A DNA stretch of 64,000 nt from an uncultured Muribaculaceae bacterium (lineage in GTDB: Bacteria > Bacteroidota > Bacteroidia > Bacteroidales > Muribaculaceae). Below, one piece after another: positions 53,671 through 63,442 of the stretch. The notes under the pieces were generated by a model. That model was not told the DNA's origin. It did no database searches and saw only the letters and a program-made list of their open reading frames with translations. The stretch's first letter is position 1; the number at the start of each line of letters is the position of its first letter. The stretch spans positions 57,982 to 121,981 of the forward strand of contig CAJTXL010000005.1 in the NCBI GenBank assembly GCA_910583525.1, given 5' to 3'. The translations under genes and the position numbers were made by a program.

Positions 53671-55153
53671 GATACACCATATCACCCCCGAACATTTAGG
53701 CATCGACTATGCCTGCGCCATAATCGAAAACGGCAAAAAGCTGGCGCTGAGCGAAGAGTCAATTGGTCTCATAAACAAATGCCGCGACTATCTCGACAAG
53801 AAGATAGAGACGTGCACCGAACCGCTCTACGGCATCACCACCGGCTTCGGCTCGCTGTGCAACATATCTATCAACGCTGATGACCTCGGACGCCTGCAGA
53901 AGAACCTCGTGATGTCGCATGCCTGCGGCGTGGGCGAACACGTGGCGCCTGAAATCGTCAAAATGATGCTGTTGCTGAAAGTGCAGTCGCTGAGCTACGG
54001 CAACTCGGGCGTGCAGTTATCGACGGTGCAGCGGCTTATCGACTTTTTCAACGCCGACGTGCTGCCGGTGGTCTACCAACAGGGTTCGCTCGGGGCTTCG
54101 GGCGACCTTGCGCCTTTGGCTAACATGTGCCTGCCTCTGCTCGGCCTCGGCGAAGTGCTACATGAAGGCAAAATACGCCCTGCGGCCGAAGTGCTTGCCG
54201 AAAAGGGTTGGGAGCCGCTGACGCTGAAATCGAAAGAGGGTCTTGCGCTTCTCAACGGCACACAGTTCATGTCGGCGCACGCTGTATGGGCTATTTATCG
54301 GGCAAAACAGCTCTACAACAACGCACGGTACGTAGCCGCAATGTCGCTTGACGCCTTCGACGGACGCATAGAGCCATTCGGCTATGAAGTCAACGCAGTA
54401 CGGCATCACCAAGGCCAGATAAGCGTCGCAGCCGATATGCGTACCATACTCGCAGGCAGCGAACTGATAGCACAGCCCAAACAGCATGTGCAAGACCCCT
54501 ACTCTTTCCGCTGCATACCGCAGGTGCACGGGGCGGTGCTCGACACCATAAACTATGTAGGCTCGGTGCTCGAAAACGAAATCAACAGTCCGACCGACAA
54601 TCCGACAATATTCCCCGACGAGGATATAATAGTGTCGGCCGGCAATTTCCACGGCGAACCTATCGCTATGCCGATGGATTTTCTTGCCGTTGCCTTGACC
54701 GAGCTGTCGAACATATCGGAACGGCGCATATACAAACTTATCGGCGGTACACGCGGGCTGCCGTCGTTCCTGGTCGCCAAACCGGGCCTCAACAGCGGCT
54801 TCATGATTGCGCAGTATGCCGCCGCAGGCATAGTGAACCAAAGCAAGGGTCTGTGCTGGCCTACGAGCTGCGATTCGATACCGTCGTCGCAGGGTCAGGA
54901 AGACCATGTGTCGATGGGCGCCAACTCGGCGACAAAGCTGCTGCGCGTGGTCGATAACACCGCCCGTGTGCTCGGCATAGAGCTGATGACGGCGGCGCAG
55001 GCACTCGACTTCAGGCGTCCGCTCAAATCGTCGGCACGCATCGAGGCTCTGCATGCCAGCTTCCGCAAACAGGTGCCGTTCATCGATGAAGACACTGTTA
55101 TGTCGCCGCTGATTGAACGTTCGGTCAAGTTCGTATCGTCATGTACGTTCTGA
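53651..55153 (+). CDS. hutH: histidine ammonia-lyase
   Basis: 500 residues. The MIO-forming Ala-Ser-Gly (about residues 149-151) lies in QGSLGASGDLAPLAN. Other motifs: YGITTGFGSLCN, LLNGTQFMSAHA and QDPYSFRCIPQ. Eliminates ammonia from histidine to make urocanate. It overlaps hutU by 20 bases; the ATG at 53663 is an alternative start that would overlap by 8. Confidence 0.95.
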   Translation: MSSTMNKIHHITPEHLGIDYACAIIENGKKLALSEESIGLINKCRDYLDKKIETCTEPLYGITTGFGSLCNISINADDLGRLQKNLVMSHACGVGEHVAPEIVKMMLLLKVQSLSYGNSGVQLSTVQRLIDFFNADVLPVVYQQGSLGASGDLAPLANMCLPLLGLGEVLHEGKIRPAAEVLAEKGWEPLTLKSKEGLALLNGTQFMSAHAVWAIYRAKQLYNNARYVAAMSLDAFDGRIEPFGYEVNAVRHHQGQISVAADMRTILAGSELIAQPKQHVQDPYSFRCIPQVHGAVLDTINYVGSVLENEINSPTDNPTIFPDEDIIVSAGNFHGEPIAMPMDFLAVALTELSNISERRIYKLIGGTRGLPSFLVAKPGLNSGFMIAQYAAAGIVNQSKGLCWPTSCDSIPSSQGQEDHVSMGANSATKLLRVVDNTARVLGIELMTAAQALDFRRPLKSSARIEALHASFRKQVPFIDEDTVMSPLIERSVKFVSSCTF

Positions 55154-56379
55154 ACGCACGCCTCGCAATGGTGCTCCCTGCCGGCTCAGACCGTCTGAGG
55201 GGTCGAGAGATGGATACGGTTCCACGGGAAATAACCGACGGCTGGATGCGCATAGGCGACGACGGCATGATAGAAGCGCTCGGAGAAACGGGCTCGCTCG
55301 ACATGTCTGAAACCGAAGGGCACGAGACGGTCGATGCCCGTGGCGGATATGTGCTGCCGACCTTCTGCGACTCGCATACACATATTATATATGCAGGCAG
55401 CCGCGACGGCGAGTTCCTCGACAAGATACGCGGCCTGAGCTATGAAGAAATAGCACGGCGCGGCGGAGGCATACTCAACTCGGCCGACCGTCTGCACGAC
55501 TGCACCGAAGACGAACTTTTCAGGCAGTCGATGGCACGGGCACAGATGATGGTGGCCAAGGGCACCGGCGCCATAGAAATCAAGAGCGGATACGGACTGA
55601 ACACCGCCGACGAGTTTAAAATGCTGCGTGTGGCGGCAAGAATACGCGAATCGCTGCCGGCCCACGTCAAAATCACTTTCTTAGGGGCACATGCCGTAGG
55701 GCGCGAATACACAGGGCGGCAGAGCGAATATGTCGATATGCTTATTGCCGACATGCTGCCTGCCGTAGCTGCCGAAGGCCTTGCCGACTACGTGGATGTG
55801 TTCTGCGACCAAGGATTTTTTACGGTCGAGGAGACCGACCGCATACTCACCGCCGCCGCACGCTACGGCATGCGGCCTAAAATCCACGCCAACGAGCTTG
55901 CATGCTCGGGAGGCGTACAAGTCGGGGTAAAACACAATGCGCTCTCGGTAGACCACCTCGAACGCATGGGCGCCGACGAGATTGATGTGCTGCGCAGTTC
56001 GGCTACGGTAGCCACGATGTTGCCCGGTGCGTCGTTCTTCCTCGGAATGCCTTACGCACCGGCGAAAGACGCCATAAAAAGCGGCCTAACAGTGGCCTTG
56101 GCGTCGGACTACAACCCAGGCTCGTCGCCGTCGGGCGACATGCGCATGGTGTGGGCGCTCGGATGCATCAAAATGCGGCTTACGCCGACCGAAGCACTCG
56201 CCGCGTGCACCGTAAACGGTGCTGCGGCCATGGCGCTGTCACAAACCACGGGTGCATTGTCGCCGGGCAAGGAGGCTTCGTTCGTCATAACGAAGCCCGT
56301 TCCGTCGCTCGCCTTCATACCCTACGAGTACACATCACCTTGGCTCGAAAGCGTCTATATCAAAGGACGCAAAATTTAA
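55141..56379 (+). CDS. hutI: imidazolonepropionase
   Basis: 412 residues of the amidohydrolase superfamily. Metal ligands: HTH in CDSHTHIIYAG, His in KIHANELACSGG, and Asp in LASDYNPGSSPSGD. Opens the imidazolone ring to N-formimino-L-glutamate. It overlaps hutH by 13 bases. With ftcD this completes the pathway to glutamate plus formimino-THF. Confidence 0.94.
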   Translation: MYVLNARLAMVLPAGSDRLRGREMDTVPREITDGWMRIGDDGMIEALGETGSLDMSETEGHETVDARGGYVLPTFCDSHTHIIYAGSRDGEFLDKIRGLSYEEIARRGGGILNSADRLHDCTEDELFRQSMARAQMMVAKGTGAIEIKSGYGLNTADEFKMLRVAARIRESLPAHVKITFLGAHAVGREYTGRQSEYVDMLIADMLPAVAAEGLADYVDVFCDQGFFTVEETDRILTAAARYGMRPKIHANELACSGGVQVGVKHNALSVDHLERMGADEIDVLRSSATVATMLPGASFFLGMPYAPAKDAIKSGLTVALASDYNPGSSPSGDMRMVWALGCIKMRLTPTEALAACTVNGAAAMALSQTTGALSPGKEASFVITKPVPSLAFIPYEYTSPWLESVYIKGRKI

Positions 56380-56393
56380 GACTTAGACACCGC

Positions 56394-56436
56394 ATGCGCC
56401 CAATAACTCGCAAAATTTGCGAGTTATTGGGCGCAT
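56394..56436. terminator. 43-nt palindrome between hutI and fic
   Basis: Two perfect 21-base arms (56394-56414, 56416-56436) around a single A, followed by TTTTATTATATTTG. It can act as the hut terminator. Its right arm also overlaps the predicted -33 zone of the fic promoter, so an operator role is possible. Confidence 0.7.
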
Positions 56437-56441
56437 TTTAT

Positions 56442-56449
56442 TATATTTG
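56442..56449 (+). promoter_or_regulatory. promoter of the fic gene
   Basis: TATATTTG (-7) 28 bases before the ATG; TTTG at 56416-56419 in the palindrome is a possible -33 (spacer 22). Confidence 0.6.
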
Positions 56450-56477
56450 CACTCCAAAACAAGCAATACCATAAGCG

Positions 56478-57749
56478 ATGTTTATACACGAAGTCGACAA
56501 TTGGACAAATTTCAGATGGCAGACCGATAGAATCGATGCCCTGCAACTTCAGGCCATGCACCGGCTCGGCTATCTGGCCGGACGGATGGCTGCTCTCGGC
56601 TTCGACAACCAATTGGCTGCCACGGTTGAAGCCGTCACCAATGATGTAGTGGCATCATCTGAAATAGAAGGCGTGCGACTCGACACGGACGAAGTGCGCA
56701 GTTCTGTCGCCCGAAAATTCGGAGTAAGCCTGCAAAAGGCCAAAGAGCCGACACATTACGTAGAGGGTATCGTAGAGATGATGCTCGATGCCACCCATAA
56801 TCAAGATAAGCCGCTTACCCGACAACGGCTTTTCGACTGGCACTCGGCATTGTTCCCCAACAGAACCGATATGACCGTCGGGGCATACTGCTCCGAAGAA
56901 ATGTCGGTAGTGTCGGGAATGTTCGGTCGTGAGCGCATCCATTACCGCGCACCGTCGCCAAAACGTGTGCCCGACGAAATGGCGTGTTTTATCGAGTGGA
57001 TGAATGACCCACAGAACACCCCTTCCATATTGAAATCGGCCATTGCCCACCTGTGGTTTGTGAGCATACACCCGTTCGACGATGGCAACGGGCGCATCGG
57101 TCGCGCCATATCAGACATGGTGATGGCAGCCCTTGACGGCAACGGCATGCACTTCTATAGCCTCAGCCGTCAAATTCTCAAAGACAAGAAACATTACTAT
57201 AATGTATTGGAGCGAACTCAGAGGGGCGACGGCGACATAAGCGACTGGCTCGCATGGTACTTCAATGCAGTCATGTCGGCTATAGAGGACTCCAACGCCA
57301 TGCTTTCGCTCGTACTTCGTAAAACGGCTTTTTGGAACGCACATTCGCAGGCCTCCATCACCGAACGGCAGCGAACGGTGCTCAACGTATATCTCGACGG
57401 CTATGATGCGAAACTGTCGGCAAAAAACTGGGAGAAAATCGCCGGGGTGTCGAAAGACACAGCCCTACGCGACATCGCCGCACTTGTAAATCAGGGAGTA
57501 CTCCTTCCGACTCCCGGACGGGTACGGGATATTTCCTACTCCATCAACTACACTTCGCATCCTATCACCAAATCTCCTTTCAACGACATCTCGGTAGAAA
57601 CCGTAGGGGCAAACAGATATATAAGCGCCTTTTACAATGATACTCCGCTGAGAGACCGCATCAGCGACACAGACGGGCAAAGACTCGACGACGGAGAGAT
57701 CACCATTCAAGACCTCGCGTACAAGCATTTCGCATATCTTTTGGAGTGA
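56478..57749 (+). CDS. Fic-domain protein with N-terminal inhibitory helix (DUF4172 type)
   Basis: 423 residues. N-terminal DUF4172-like region (1-~90) holds the inhibitory motif S60-xxx-E64-G65 (SSEIEG), which blocks ATP in class II Fic enzymes. The catalytic motif HPFDDGNGR lies at 198-206 in the Fic core. A winged-helix-like C-terminal part follows (QRTVLNVYLDGYDAKLSAKNWEKIAG...DTALRDIAAL). It probably AMPylates a protein with autoregulation; the target is unknown. Confidence 0.9.
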   Translation: MFIHEVDNWTNFRWQTDRIDALQLQAMHRLGYLAGRMAALGFDNQLAATVEAVTNDVVASSEIEGVRLDTDEVRSSVARKFGVSLQKAKEPTHYVEGIVEMMLDATHNQDKPLTRQRLFDWHSALFPNRTDMTVGAYCSEEMSVVSGMFGRERIHYRAPSPKRVPDEMACFIEWMNDPQNTPSILKSAIAHLWFVSIHPFDDGNGRIGRAISDMVMAALDGNGMHFYSLSRQILKDKKHYYNVLERTQRGDGDISDWLAWYFNAVMSAIEDSNAMLSLVLRKTAFWNAHSQASITERQRTVLNVYLDGYDAKLSAKNWEKIAGVSKDTALRDIAALVNQGVLLPTPGRVRDISYSINYTSHPITKSPFNDISVETVGANRYISAFYNDTPLRDRISDTDGQRLDDGEITIQDLAYKHFAYLLE

Positions 57750-57778
57750 CGGATTTGTCGGCAAACGATGGCTTTCTC

Positions 57779-60700
57779 TTATTTTGAGGATGCGGCCTGC
57801 AGTTGGGCGCGCATGGCGTCGGCCTGCGATTTTTCGATGAGGCGGTAGACCCATTTTAGACCAAGCGCTCCATGGTCGACGCCTGCCGTGCGGATGTCGC
57901 CTTCGGGTGTCTTCACCGTGATGCGTTTGGGTTTGAAACGGTCGCGGCCCGTCAGTTCTTCAAGAGCGAGCGTGGGGTCGCCCACAGTCCAATCGTTGAA
58001 CGACAATACCATACTATTATCGGGAATGGTTTTCAGGAACTGCACATCATTAACCGTTACTATCACTGGCACCTCGACAAACTCGCCGAGCGCTTTGCCG
58101 TCCTTGTCGAAATAGCGGCTTGCAGTGCGCCAGCCTACACGATTATAGTCGCGTTCCTCACGATGATAACCGTTCTGCTCCACAGGCTCACCCTCAACAC
58201 TAAATAGCTTAGTTCGGTGATGTTGCCGAAACGGTCACGAGATAATTTCTGACAAGCCCATCCGTTGCTATCCAATATAGGCTTTCCGTCCACTCCATAA
58301 TTTCGGGTTTCTATCGGGTTGCCATTCCTGTCGAAAAATTTTTCATAACTACAAACACCACCCAAAGACATAGGTTTCCCGTCAGCACCGAAATACTTCA
58401 TTCCAATTAGATTTCCGTAACTATCACACGTCGCTTCATAGTAGGCATAACCATAATTGCTGACACATAGATTTCCGTCGGTATCGAAAGATTTGGCCGA
58501 TATTATATTGCCTTTGGCGTCATAATATATTTTTGATTTTGCCATACCTAATGCTTGGGACATAACCGGCTCTCCGTCTCTGCCGAGATAGGCGTTTGAA
58601 GTTATCCGACCATAATCATCGTACTCTAATTCTGCGGCATAGACATCGTAAACCGCACAAGGCTCACCGTCGATGCCGAAGAAAGATTGTCTTACATTTA
58701 AATTGCGTGAGTCATAATCGTAGACACAGGAGGCATATCCATCTTTAGCCATCACAGGTTTGCCGTCGACCCCAAAATAGCTCAGTCGGGTACAATTGCC
58801 CCGGTCATCATAAGCAGCTTCGGTTATTGCATTTCCGCCAATTTCGGCAACAAGATTCCCTTCATCGTCCCGGTTGGTGTAACGAATGCCCCTGTCGCGA
58901 TTATCATATTCTATATAAAAATGCAACTCGCCGTCGGGGTCTCTCTTAAGTTTACCATCGGCATTGTAATTCGCCCTTTCAACATTGTTGCCGCGATTGT
59001 CATATACATAAATACGGCGGTGGATGCCTTCGTTATTGACTATCGGCTCGCCATCGATGCCATAATAACTGCGTTCGACACGGTTGCGGCGGTCATCGTA
59101 CTTATAGCGAGTTATGGCGACTCCCTTCTTATCATATGTAGGTTGCCCGAGAGTGTCAATGTTGACAATTTCAATACGATTACCATAGGCATCGTATTTT
59201 GTTTTATAGCCTGCAGTTCCGTCCTTTTCCAGAAGCGGACGCCCATCGATATCTAAATATGAGACCTGCTTGCCCCTCGTATTAAAAGCATAGCAGTATT
59301 TGTGCACTCCGTCTTTGTCGTATGCCGGAGAACCGTCTGCATCAAATCCACTCCAACTTGTCATGTTTCCTTGCTCGTCGTATTCCATGCGCACAGATGC
59401 GACGCCGTTGGTGTCGGTTGTCGGCTTCCCGTCGGCATCATAGAATGAAATTGCGAGAATATTGCCACGGCCATCATATTTTTTTGTAAATCTTGCTACT
59501 CCATCCTTATCACATACAGGCTTACCGTCTGTTCCGAAACATGAATAATCTATGGGGAAGTCGCGGTCATCATAGACAATGCGGAAGCTTGAATAGCCAT
59601 ACTTGCCGGCTACGGGTTCGCCATCGATGCCGAACGCGGCCCAACCGGTGCAGTTGTTTCTGTCATCGTAGGTCTCGCGGCAAGAGGCTTCGCCGGATTT
59701 TGAAAGGGTCGGCTTGCCGTCGGTGCCGAAGTATCGATTTTCGATGCAATTGCCGCGGCTGTCGTAGTCGTATTCGTAGCGGTGAACGCCCTCTTGTGTC
59801 AGACCGGGAGTGCCGTCGGCATTGAAGACGGCGGCTTCGATGTTGTTGCCGTGACTATCGAAGCTATTGGTATGTATGGCATAGCCCGAACGTCGGTTAC
59901 AGATTTTACCGTCGGCATCATAGTGGACAGCTTCAATAGTGTTGCCGTGTTCGTCGAGGCGGCGGAGCTGCGCCGCGATAGCACCTTCTTTGTCGAGTGT
60001 AGGCCTAAGCTGCGTGTCGAGGAAGCGAACGGCCACGGTGCGGCCTTTGTCGTCGGTTTCGTTGCGGCATACGGCCCACAGGTTTTCGTTGAGGGTGAGG
60101 CCGCCGTCGATTCCGTGGTTCGCCACTTCGACGAGGTTGCCGAAGCTGTCGTAGCTGTAGTGGCGCGAGACCACGCCTTTTTTGTTCGGCACGGGGCGTC
60201 CGTCGAGGCCGACATAGGTCACGGCGGTGCGGCGCCCGAGCGAATCGAGGGTGTAGCGGTAGCCGAAAATGCCGTCGGCATCGGCAATGGTGCTGCGGTC
60301 GATGCGCGAGTCGTTGTTGGCATGGAAGGTCTGTCCTGTGATGCGGCCGGCATCGTCGCGGGTGTAGACATAGCGCACGATGGACGATTTGGCATCGTCA
60401 CCCGTGCCCGGCTTCGACAGCAGTGCCGAGGCATAGCCCACGCCGAGCTGTTCGCGCGAGTGGATGAGGTCGGCGACGGCGGCCGGCACACCGTCGCGAC
60501 GGCTGAGCACATGGCGAAGGCGCACTTTGCCTTTGACGTCGCAGTAGCTTTGGCGCGCCACTTCGCCGGTTTCTTTGTTGTATTCGAGTTTCAGAATAGG
60601 CGAACGGTCGGTCCACTCGGAGTTTTCGATTTCGACAGGCCGCATGGCGGCATTGACATATGTGACATCGGCAAGACGCCAGCCATAGGCGCCCGGCTCG

Positions 60701-61446
60701 CCGAAGGGGGTACGCTCGTAGCGGAAACGGAAAGTGCCGCAGCGGCTTTCGGTCTGTTGGCGGCTTATTTCGACTATGCCTTCGGGACAGCCGAAGCAAT
60801 CGACGTAGTCCATGAAGTAGGCGTAGGTCGAGCGGTTGTAGTCGTATGCAAAAAGCCCGATGAGCACAGCCACGGCGGCTACGGCACCGGCAATGATGCG
60901 ACGGCGGCGCTCACGCCTTTTGTGGCGCTGCCACAGGCTGTCGAACTTGACGCCGAGCATCGTGGCGACAAGGCGGATGAAAGCCCTTTCGCGGCCGACC
61001 TCGGCCACATTGATGCCGAGGAGTTCGTTCTCGGCAGGGAGTGCGCGGATAGCCGCCGGGAAGCATTCCCGCGCAGGGTCGGCGGCATGAGGCGTGCCTG
61101 CAACGACAAAGGGGATTATGCGGTCGGCACGGCCTTGGTCGATGAATGTCTGCACTTCTTTGTTGACCCACTCGGAGCGCGTGGCGGCAGGCGAGCATAT
61201 CACGATAAGGAAACGGGAGTCATCGAGTTCGCGCCGGAGATTGTCGGCGAGCACTCCGCCCGAAAGGTCGGTATTGTCGCGGAAGACCGGCCTTATGAAC
61301 TTGGGGGTGGCCGACGCCTCCGTCCTTATTACCGAAGGCAGACGGTAGCATTCGAGCTTTCGCTGAAGCCATTTTGCCCAGCCCTCATCCTCACGCTTAT
61401 AGCTTATGAAGGCATAGTTGCCGAAATTCTTTGCAGAAGAGTCCAT
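57779..61446 (-). pseudogene. TIR-transmembrane-repeat protein with C-terminal PDZ-like domain, frameshifted
   Basis: The main frame (61446 to 58135) encodes 1103 residues; a second frame (58201 to 57779) continues the same repeat and a further ~125 residues. A missing base in the T run near 58202-58204 explains the switch: restoring one base joins LSYF to SVEGEPVEQ. Parts: TIR domain about 8-150 with YAFISYKREDE and W93-xxx-E97 (catalytic Glu position), basic linker, one membrane helix about 174-193, a beta region to ~330, about two dozen repeats of ~37 residues of the type YDxRGNxxExxYFGxDGKPV, then a PDZ-like tail (VLSFNDWTVGDP). The intact protein would be ~1226 residues. Whether this is a real mutation or an assembly error is open. 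Confidence 0.72.
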
Positions 61447-61465
61447 ACATTACTGATTTTGAGAG

Positions 61466-61496
61466 CAAAAATACAACAAAGCCTCTAAGCGGCAAA
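61466..61496 (-). promoter_or_regulatory. promoter of the TIR-repeat gene
   Basis: TATTTTTG on the minus strand (61466-61473) with TTTG 19 bases upstream (61493-61496); only ~19 bases from the start codon. Confidence 0.7.
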
Positions 61497-61590
61497 AAAT
61501 CCGTTTCAAAAAAATCGCGTCCATGATGTTTTAACATATATTATCAATATTCCTTTGCTTGCGACAATGGTGCAGAGCGGAAAAAATACG

Positions 61591-61598
61591 TATATTTG
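61591..61598 (+). promoter_or_regulatory. promoter of the TPR lipoprotein gene
   Basis: TATATTTG at 61591-61598, 36 bases before the ATG at 61635. The divergent TIR promoter is about 95-125 bases away. Confidence 0.65.
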
Positions 61599-61634
61599 CA
61601 CTCAGAAACACACAACTCAATTACATCACCGATT

Positions 61635-63320
61635 ATGAATCGCAAATTATGCTATGTCGCTGCCTTTGGCGCAGTACTTATGCTGTCTTCGTGCGGCAAG
61701 AAACTCGGTCAATTCAGCTCCGACTATTTTAGTGTTACTCCCGACCCCCTCGAAGTGGTGGGCGTAAACGTACCGGCACGCGTGAGCGCGAAAATACCGG
61801 CCAAATTCTTTGTCAAGAACGCCGAAGTCACCGTAACCCCGACACTTGTCTATGCAGGCGGCGAGGCCAAATCGCAGTCCTATTCTTTCCAGGGCGAGAA
61901 AGTGCGCGGCAACAATCCCGTGATATCTTACGAGAACGGCGGCACACAAACCATCCCCGTCAACTTCGTATACCGGCCTGAGATGGCCAAGAGCGAGCTG
62001 ATGCTCGACTTCACCGTGACTCAGGGCAAAAAGACATATGTGCTTCCGCGCGTGAAAGTTGCCGACGGCGTGATTGCCACCGCAGCCATGGCAAACGCAG
62101 CCGGCGTGACACCTGCACTCGCCCCCGATGCCTTCCAGCGCATCATAAACGAAAAGTATGCCGCCGACATCATGTTCCTCATCAACCAGGCAAACATCCG
62201 CGCCGGTCAGCTCAACACCGACGCTATGAACGAGCTTAAAAAGGAAATTGCCGAAGCCAACGGCGACGACCGCCGCGTGCTCGAAGAAATCAACATTTCT
62301 TCATACGCTTCGCCCGACGGTGGCGTGAAGCTCAACACCAAGCTTGCCGAAAACCGCGAGAAGAACACCAAGGACTACATGACCAAACAGCTCAAGAAAG
62401 ACAAAATCACCGAGTTCGGCGAACTGACAGCGCAGTTCACCGCCCAGGACTGGGAAGGCTTCCAGAAACTTGTCGCCAAGAGCAACATACAGGACAAAGA
62501 CCTCATTCTGAGCGTTCTTTCGATGTACAAAGACCCCGAACAGCGCGAACGTGAAATCCGCAACCTCTCGTCGGTATTCGAGCAGCTTGCCGACCAGATA
62601 CTGCCCCAGCTCCGCTACTCTCGCATCACGGCCTCTATCAACGTGATAGGCAAGAGCGACAGCGAAATACAGGAGCTTTTCGCAAGCGACCCCTCGAAAC
62701 TTTCTGTTGAAGAAATCCTCTACTGCGCTACCCTGACCGACGACAACGCAAAACGTCTCGCCATCTACGACCGCGCCGCACGCCTCTACCCCAACGACTA
62801 CCGTACATGGAACGACCTTGGCATGGCACAGTATATCGACGGCGATTTCGACGCAGCCAAAGCATCGTTTGCCAAAGCTGCCGCCCTCGGCAACAACCCC
62901 GAACCTCAGATGAACCTCGGCCTCATCGAGATGATCAACGGCAACTACGCCAAAGCCAACCAGCTCTTCGGCTCGGCAGCCGGCGTGAAGGAACTCGGCG
63001 ACGCCCTCGGCGTTTACTACCTCAAGCAAGGCGACAACGCCGCTGCCGTGAAGGCTTTCGGCGACACCAAGAGCAACAACGCCGCCCTTGCCCAAATCCT
63101 CACCAAGGACTACAGCAAGGCCAAATCGACCCTCGCAGCGATTGACAATCCCAACGCCACCACCTACTACCTGATGGCCGTGCTGGGAGCACGCACCAAC
63201 AACGAGTCGATGCTGAACACGAACCTCCGCCAGGCAGTGCGCCTCGACGCTTCGTTGGCACAAAAAGCCGTGAACGACCTCGAGTTCGCAAACTACAACC
63301 TCTCGAAAGCTCTCAACTAA
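61635..63320 (+). CDS. TPR lipoprotein with OmpA-like segment
   Basis: Start at 61635 (MNRKLCYVAAFG), lipobox LSSC with the lipid Cys at about residue 20; the longer frame from 61596 includes the promoter. 561 residues. A beta-rich part (25-~150); an OmpA-like segment around 215-250 with SSYASPDGG and a following AENREKNTKDYM line; then TPR-type helices (about 370-470) with NDYRTWNDLGMAQYIDGDFDAAKASFAKAAAL. Envelope anchoring and peptidoglycan contact are inferred. Confidence 0.82.
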   Translation: MNRKLCYVAAFGAVLMLSSCGKKLGQFSSDYFSVTPDPLEVVGVNVPARVSAKIPAKFFVKNAEVTVTPTLVYAGGEAKSQSYSFQGEKVRGNNPVISYENGGTQTIPVNFVYRPEMAKSELMLDFTVTQGKKTYVLPRVKVADGVIATAAMANAAGVTPALAPDAFQRIINEKYAADIMFLINQANIRAGQLNTDAMNELKKEIAEANGDDRRVLEEINISSYASPDGGVKLNTKLAENREKNTKDYMTKQLKKDKITEFGELTAQFTAQDWEGFQKLVAKSNIQDKDLILSVLSMYKDPEQREREIRNLSSVFEQLADQILPQLRYSRITASINVIGKSDSEIQELFASDPSKLSVEEILYCATLTDDNAKRLAIYDRAARLYPNDYRTWNDLGMAQYIDGDFDAAKASFAKAAALGNNPEPQMNLGLIEMINGNYAKANQLFGSAAGVKELGDALGVYYLKQGDNAAAVKAFGDTKSNNAALAQILTKDYSKAKSTLAAIDNPNATTYYLMAVLGARTNNESMLNTNLRQAVRLDASLAQKAVNDLEFANYNLSKALN

Positions 63321-63345
63321 GCCATAACACCAAGTAATGATAACG

Positions 63346-63382
63346 CAACGGCGTGCCACACGGCACGCCGTTGTTTGTTTTA
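63346..63382 (+). terminator. strong terminator after the TPR lipoprotein gene
   Basis: A perfect 12-base stem (63346-63357 with 63362-63373), ACAC loop and a T-rich tract after it. Confidence 0.9.
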
Positions 63383-63398
63383 ACGGGATATAAAAAGA

Positions 63399-63442
63399 CA
63401 GGGAGAGGAAACGGCGCCCGGCGCGGCCGTTTTCTCTCCCTG
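63399..63442. repeat. long hairpin 17-base stem
   Basis: Arms 63399-63415 and 63426-63442 pair with one G-T. It lies 17-26 bases after the terminator and may be a second terminator for the right-hand side. Confidence 0.6.

Noticed and set aside
57779..58183. Separate 134-codon gene with GTG start
   Set aside because: It continues the repeat pattern of the upstream frame; a one-base shift explains it better than a new gene.
58135..60400. RHS/polymorphic toxin or CRISPR from repeat content
   Set aside because: The repeats are protein-coding YD-like units. There is no C-terminal toxin domain, no RHS core closure motif and no regular spacer structure.
59782..61488. 568-codon plus-strand open frame
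   Set aside because: It is antisense to the TIR-repeat gene. The frame is open because of GC-rich codon bias and shows no domain pattern; the minus-strand frame has clear TIR and repeat motifs.
62301..63359. 352-codon minus-strand frame
   Set aside because: Antisense of the TPR lipoprotein; Val/Gly/Cys-rich with no motif.
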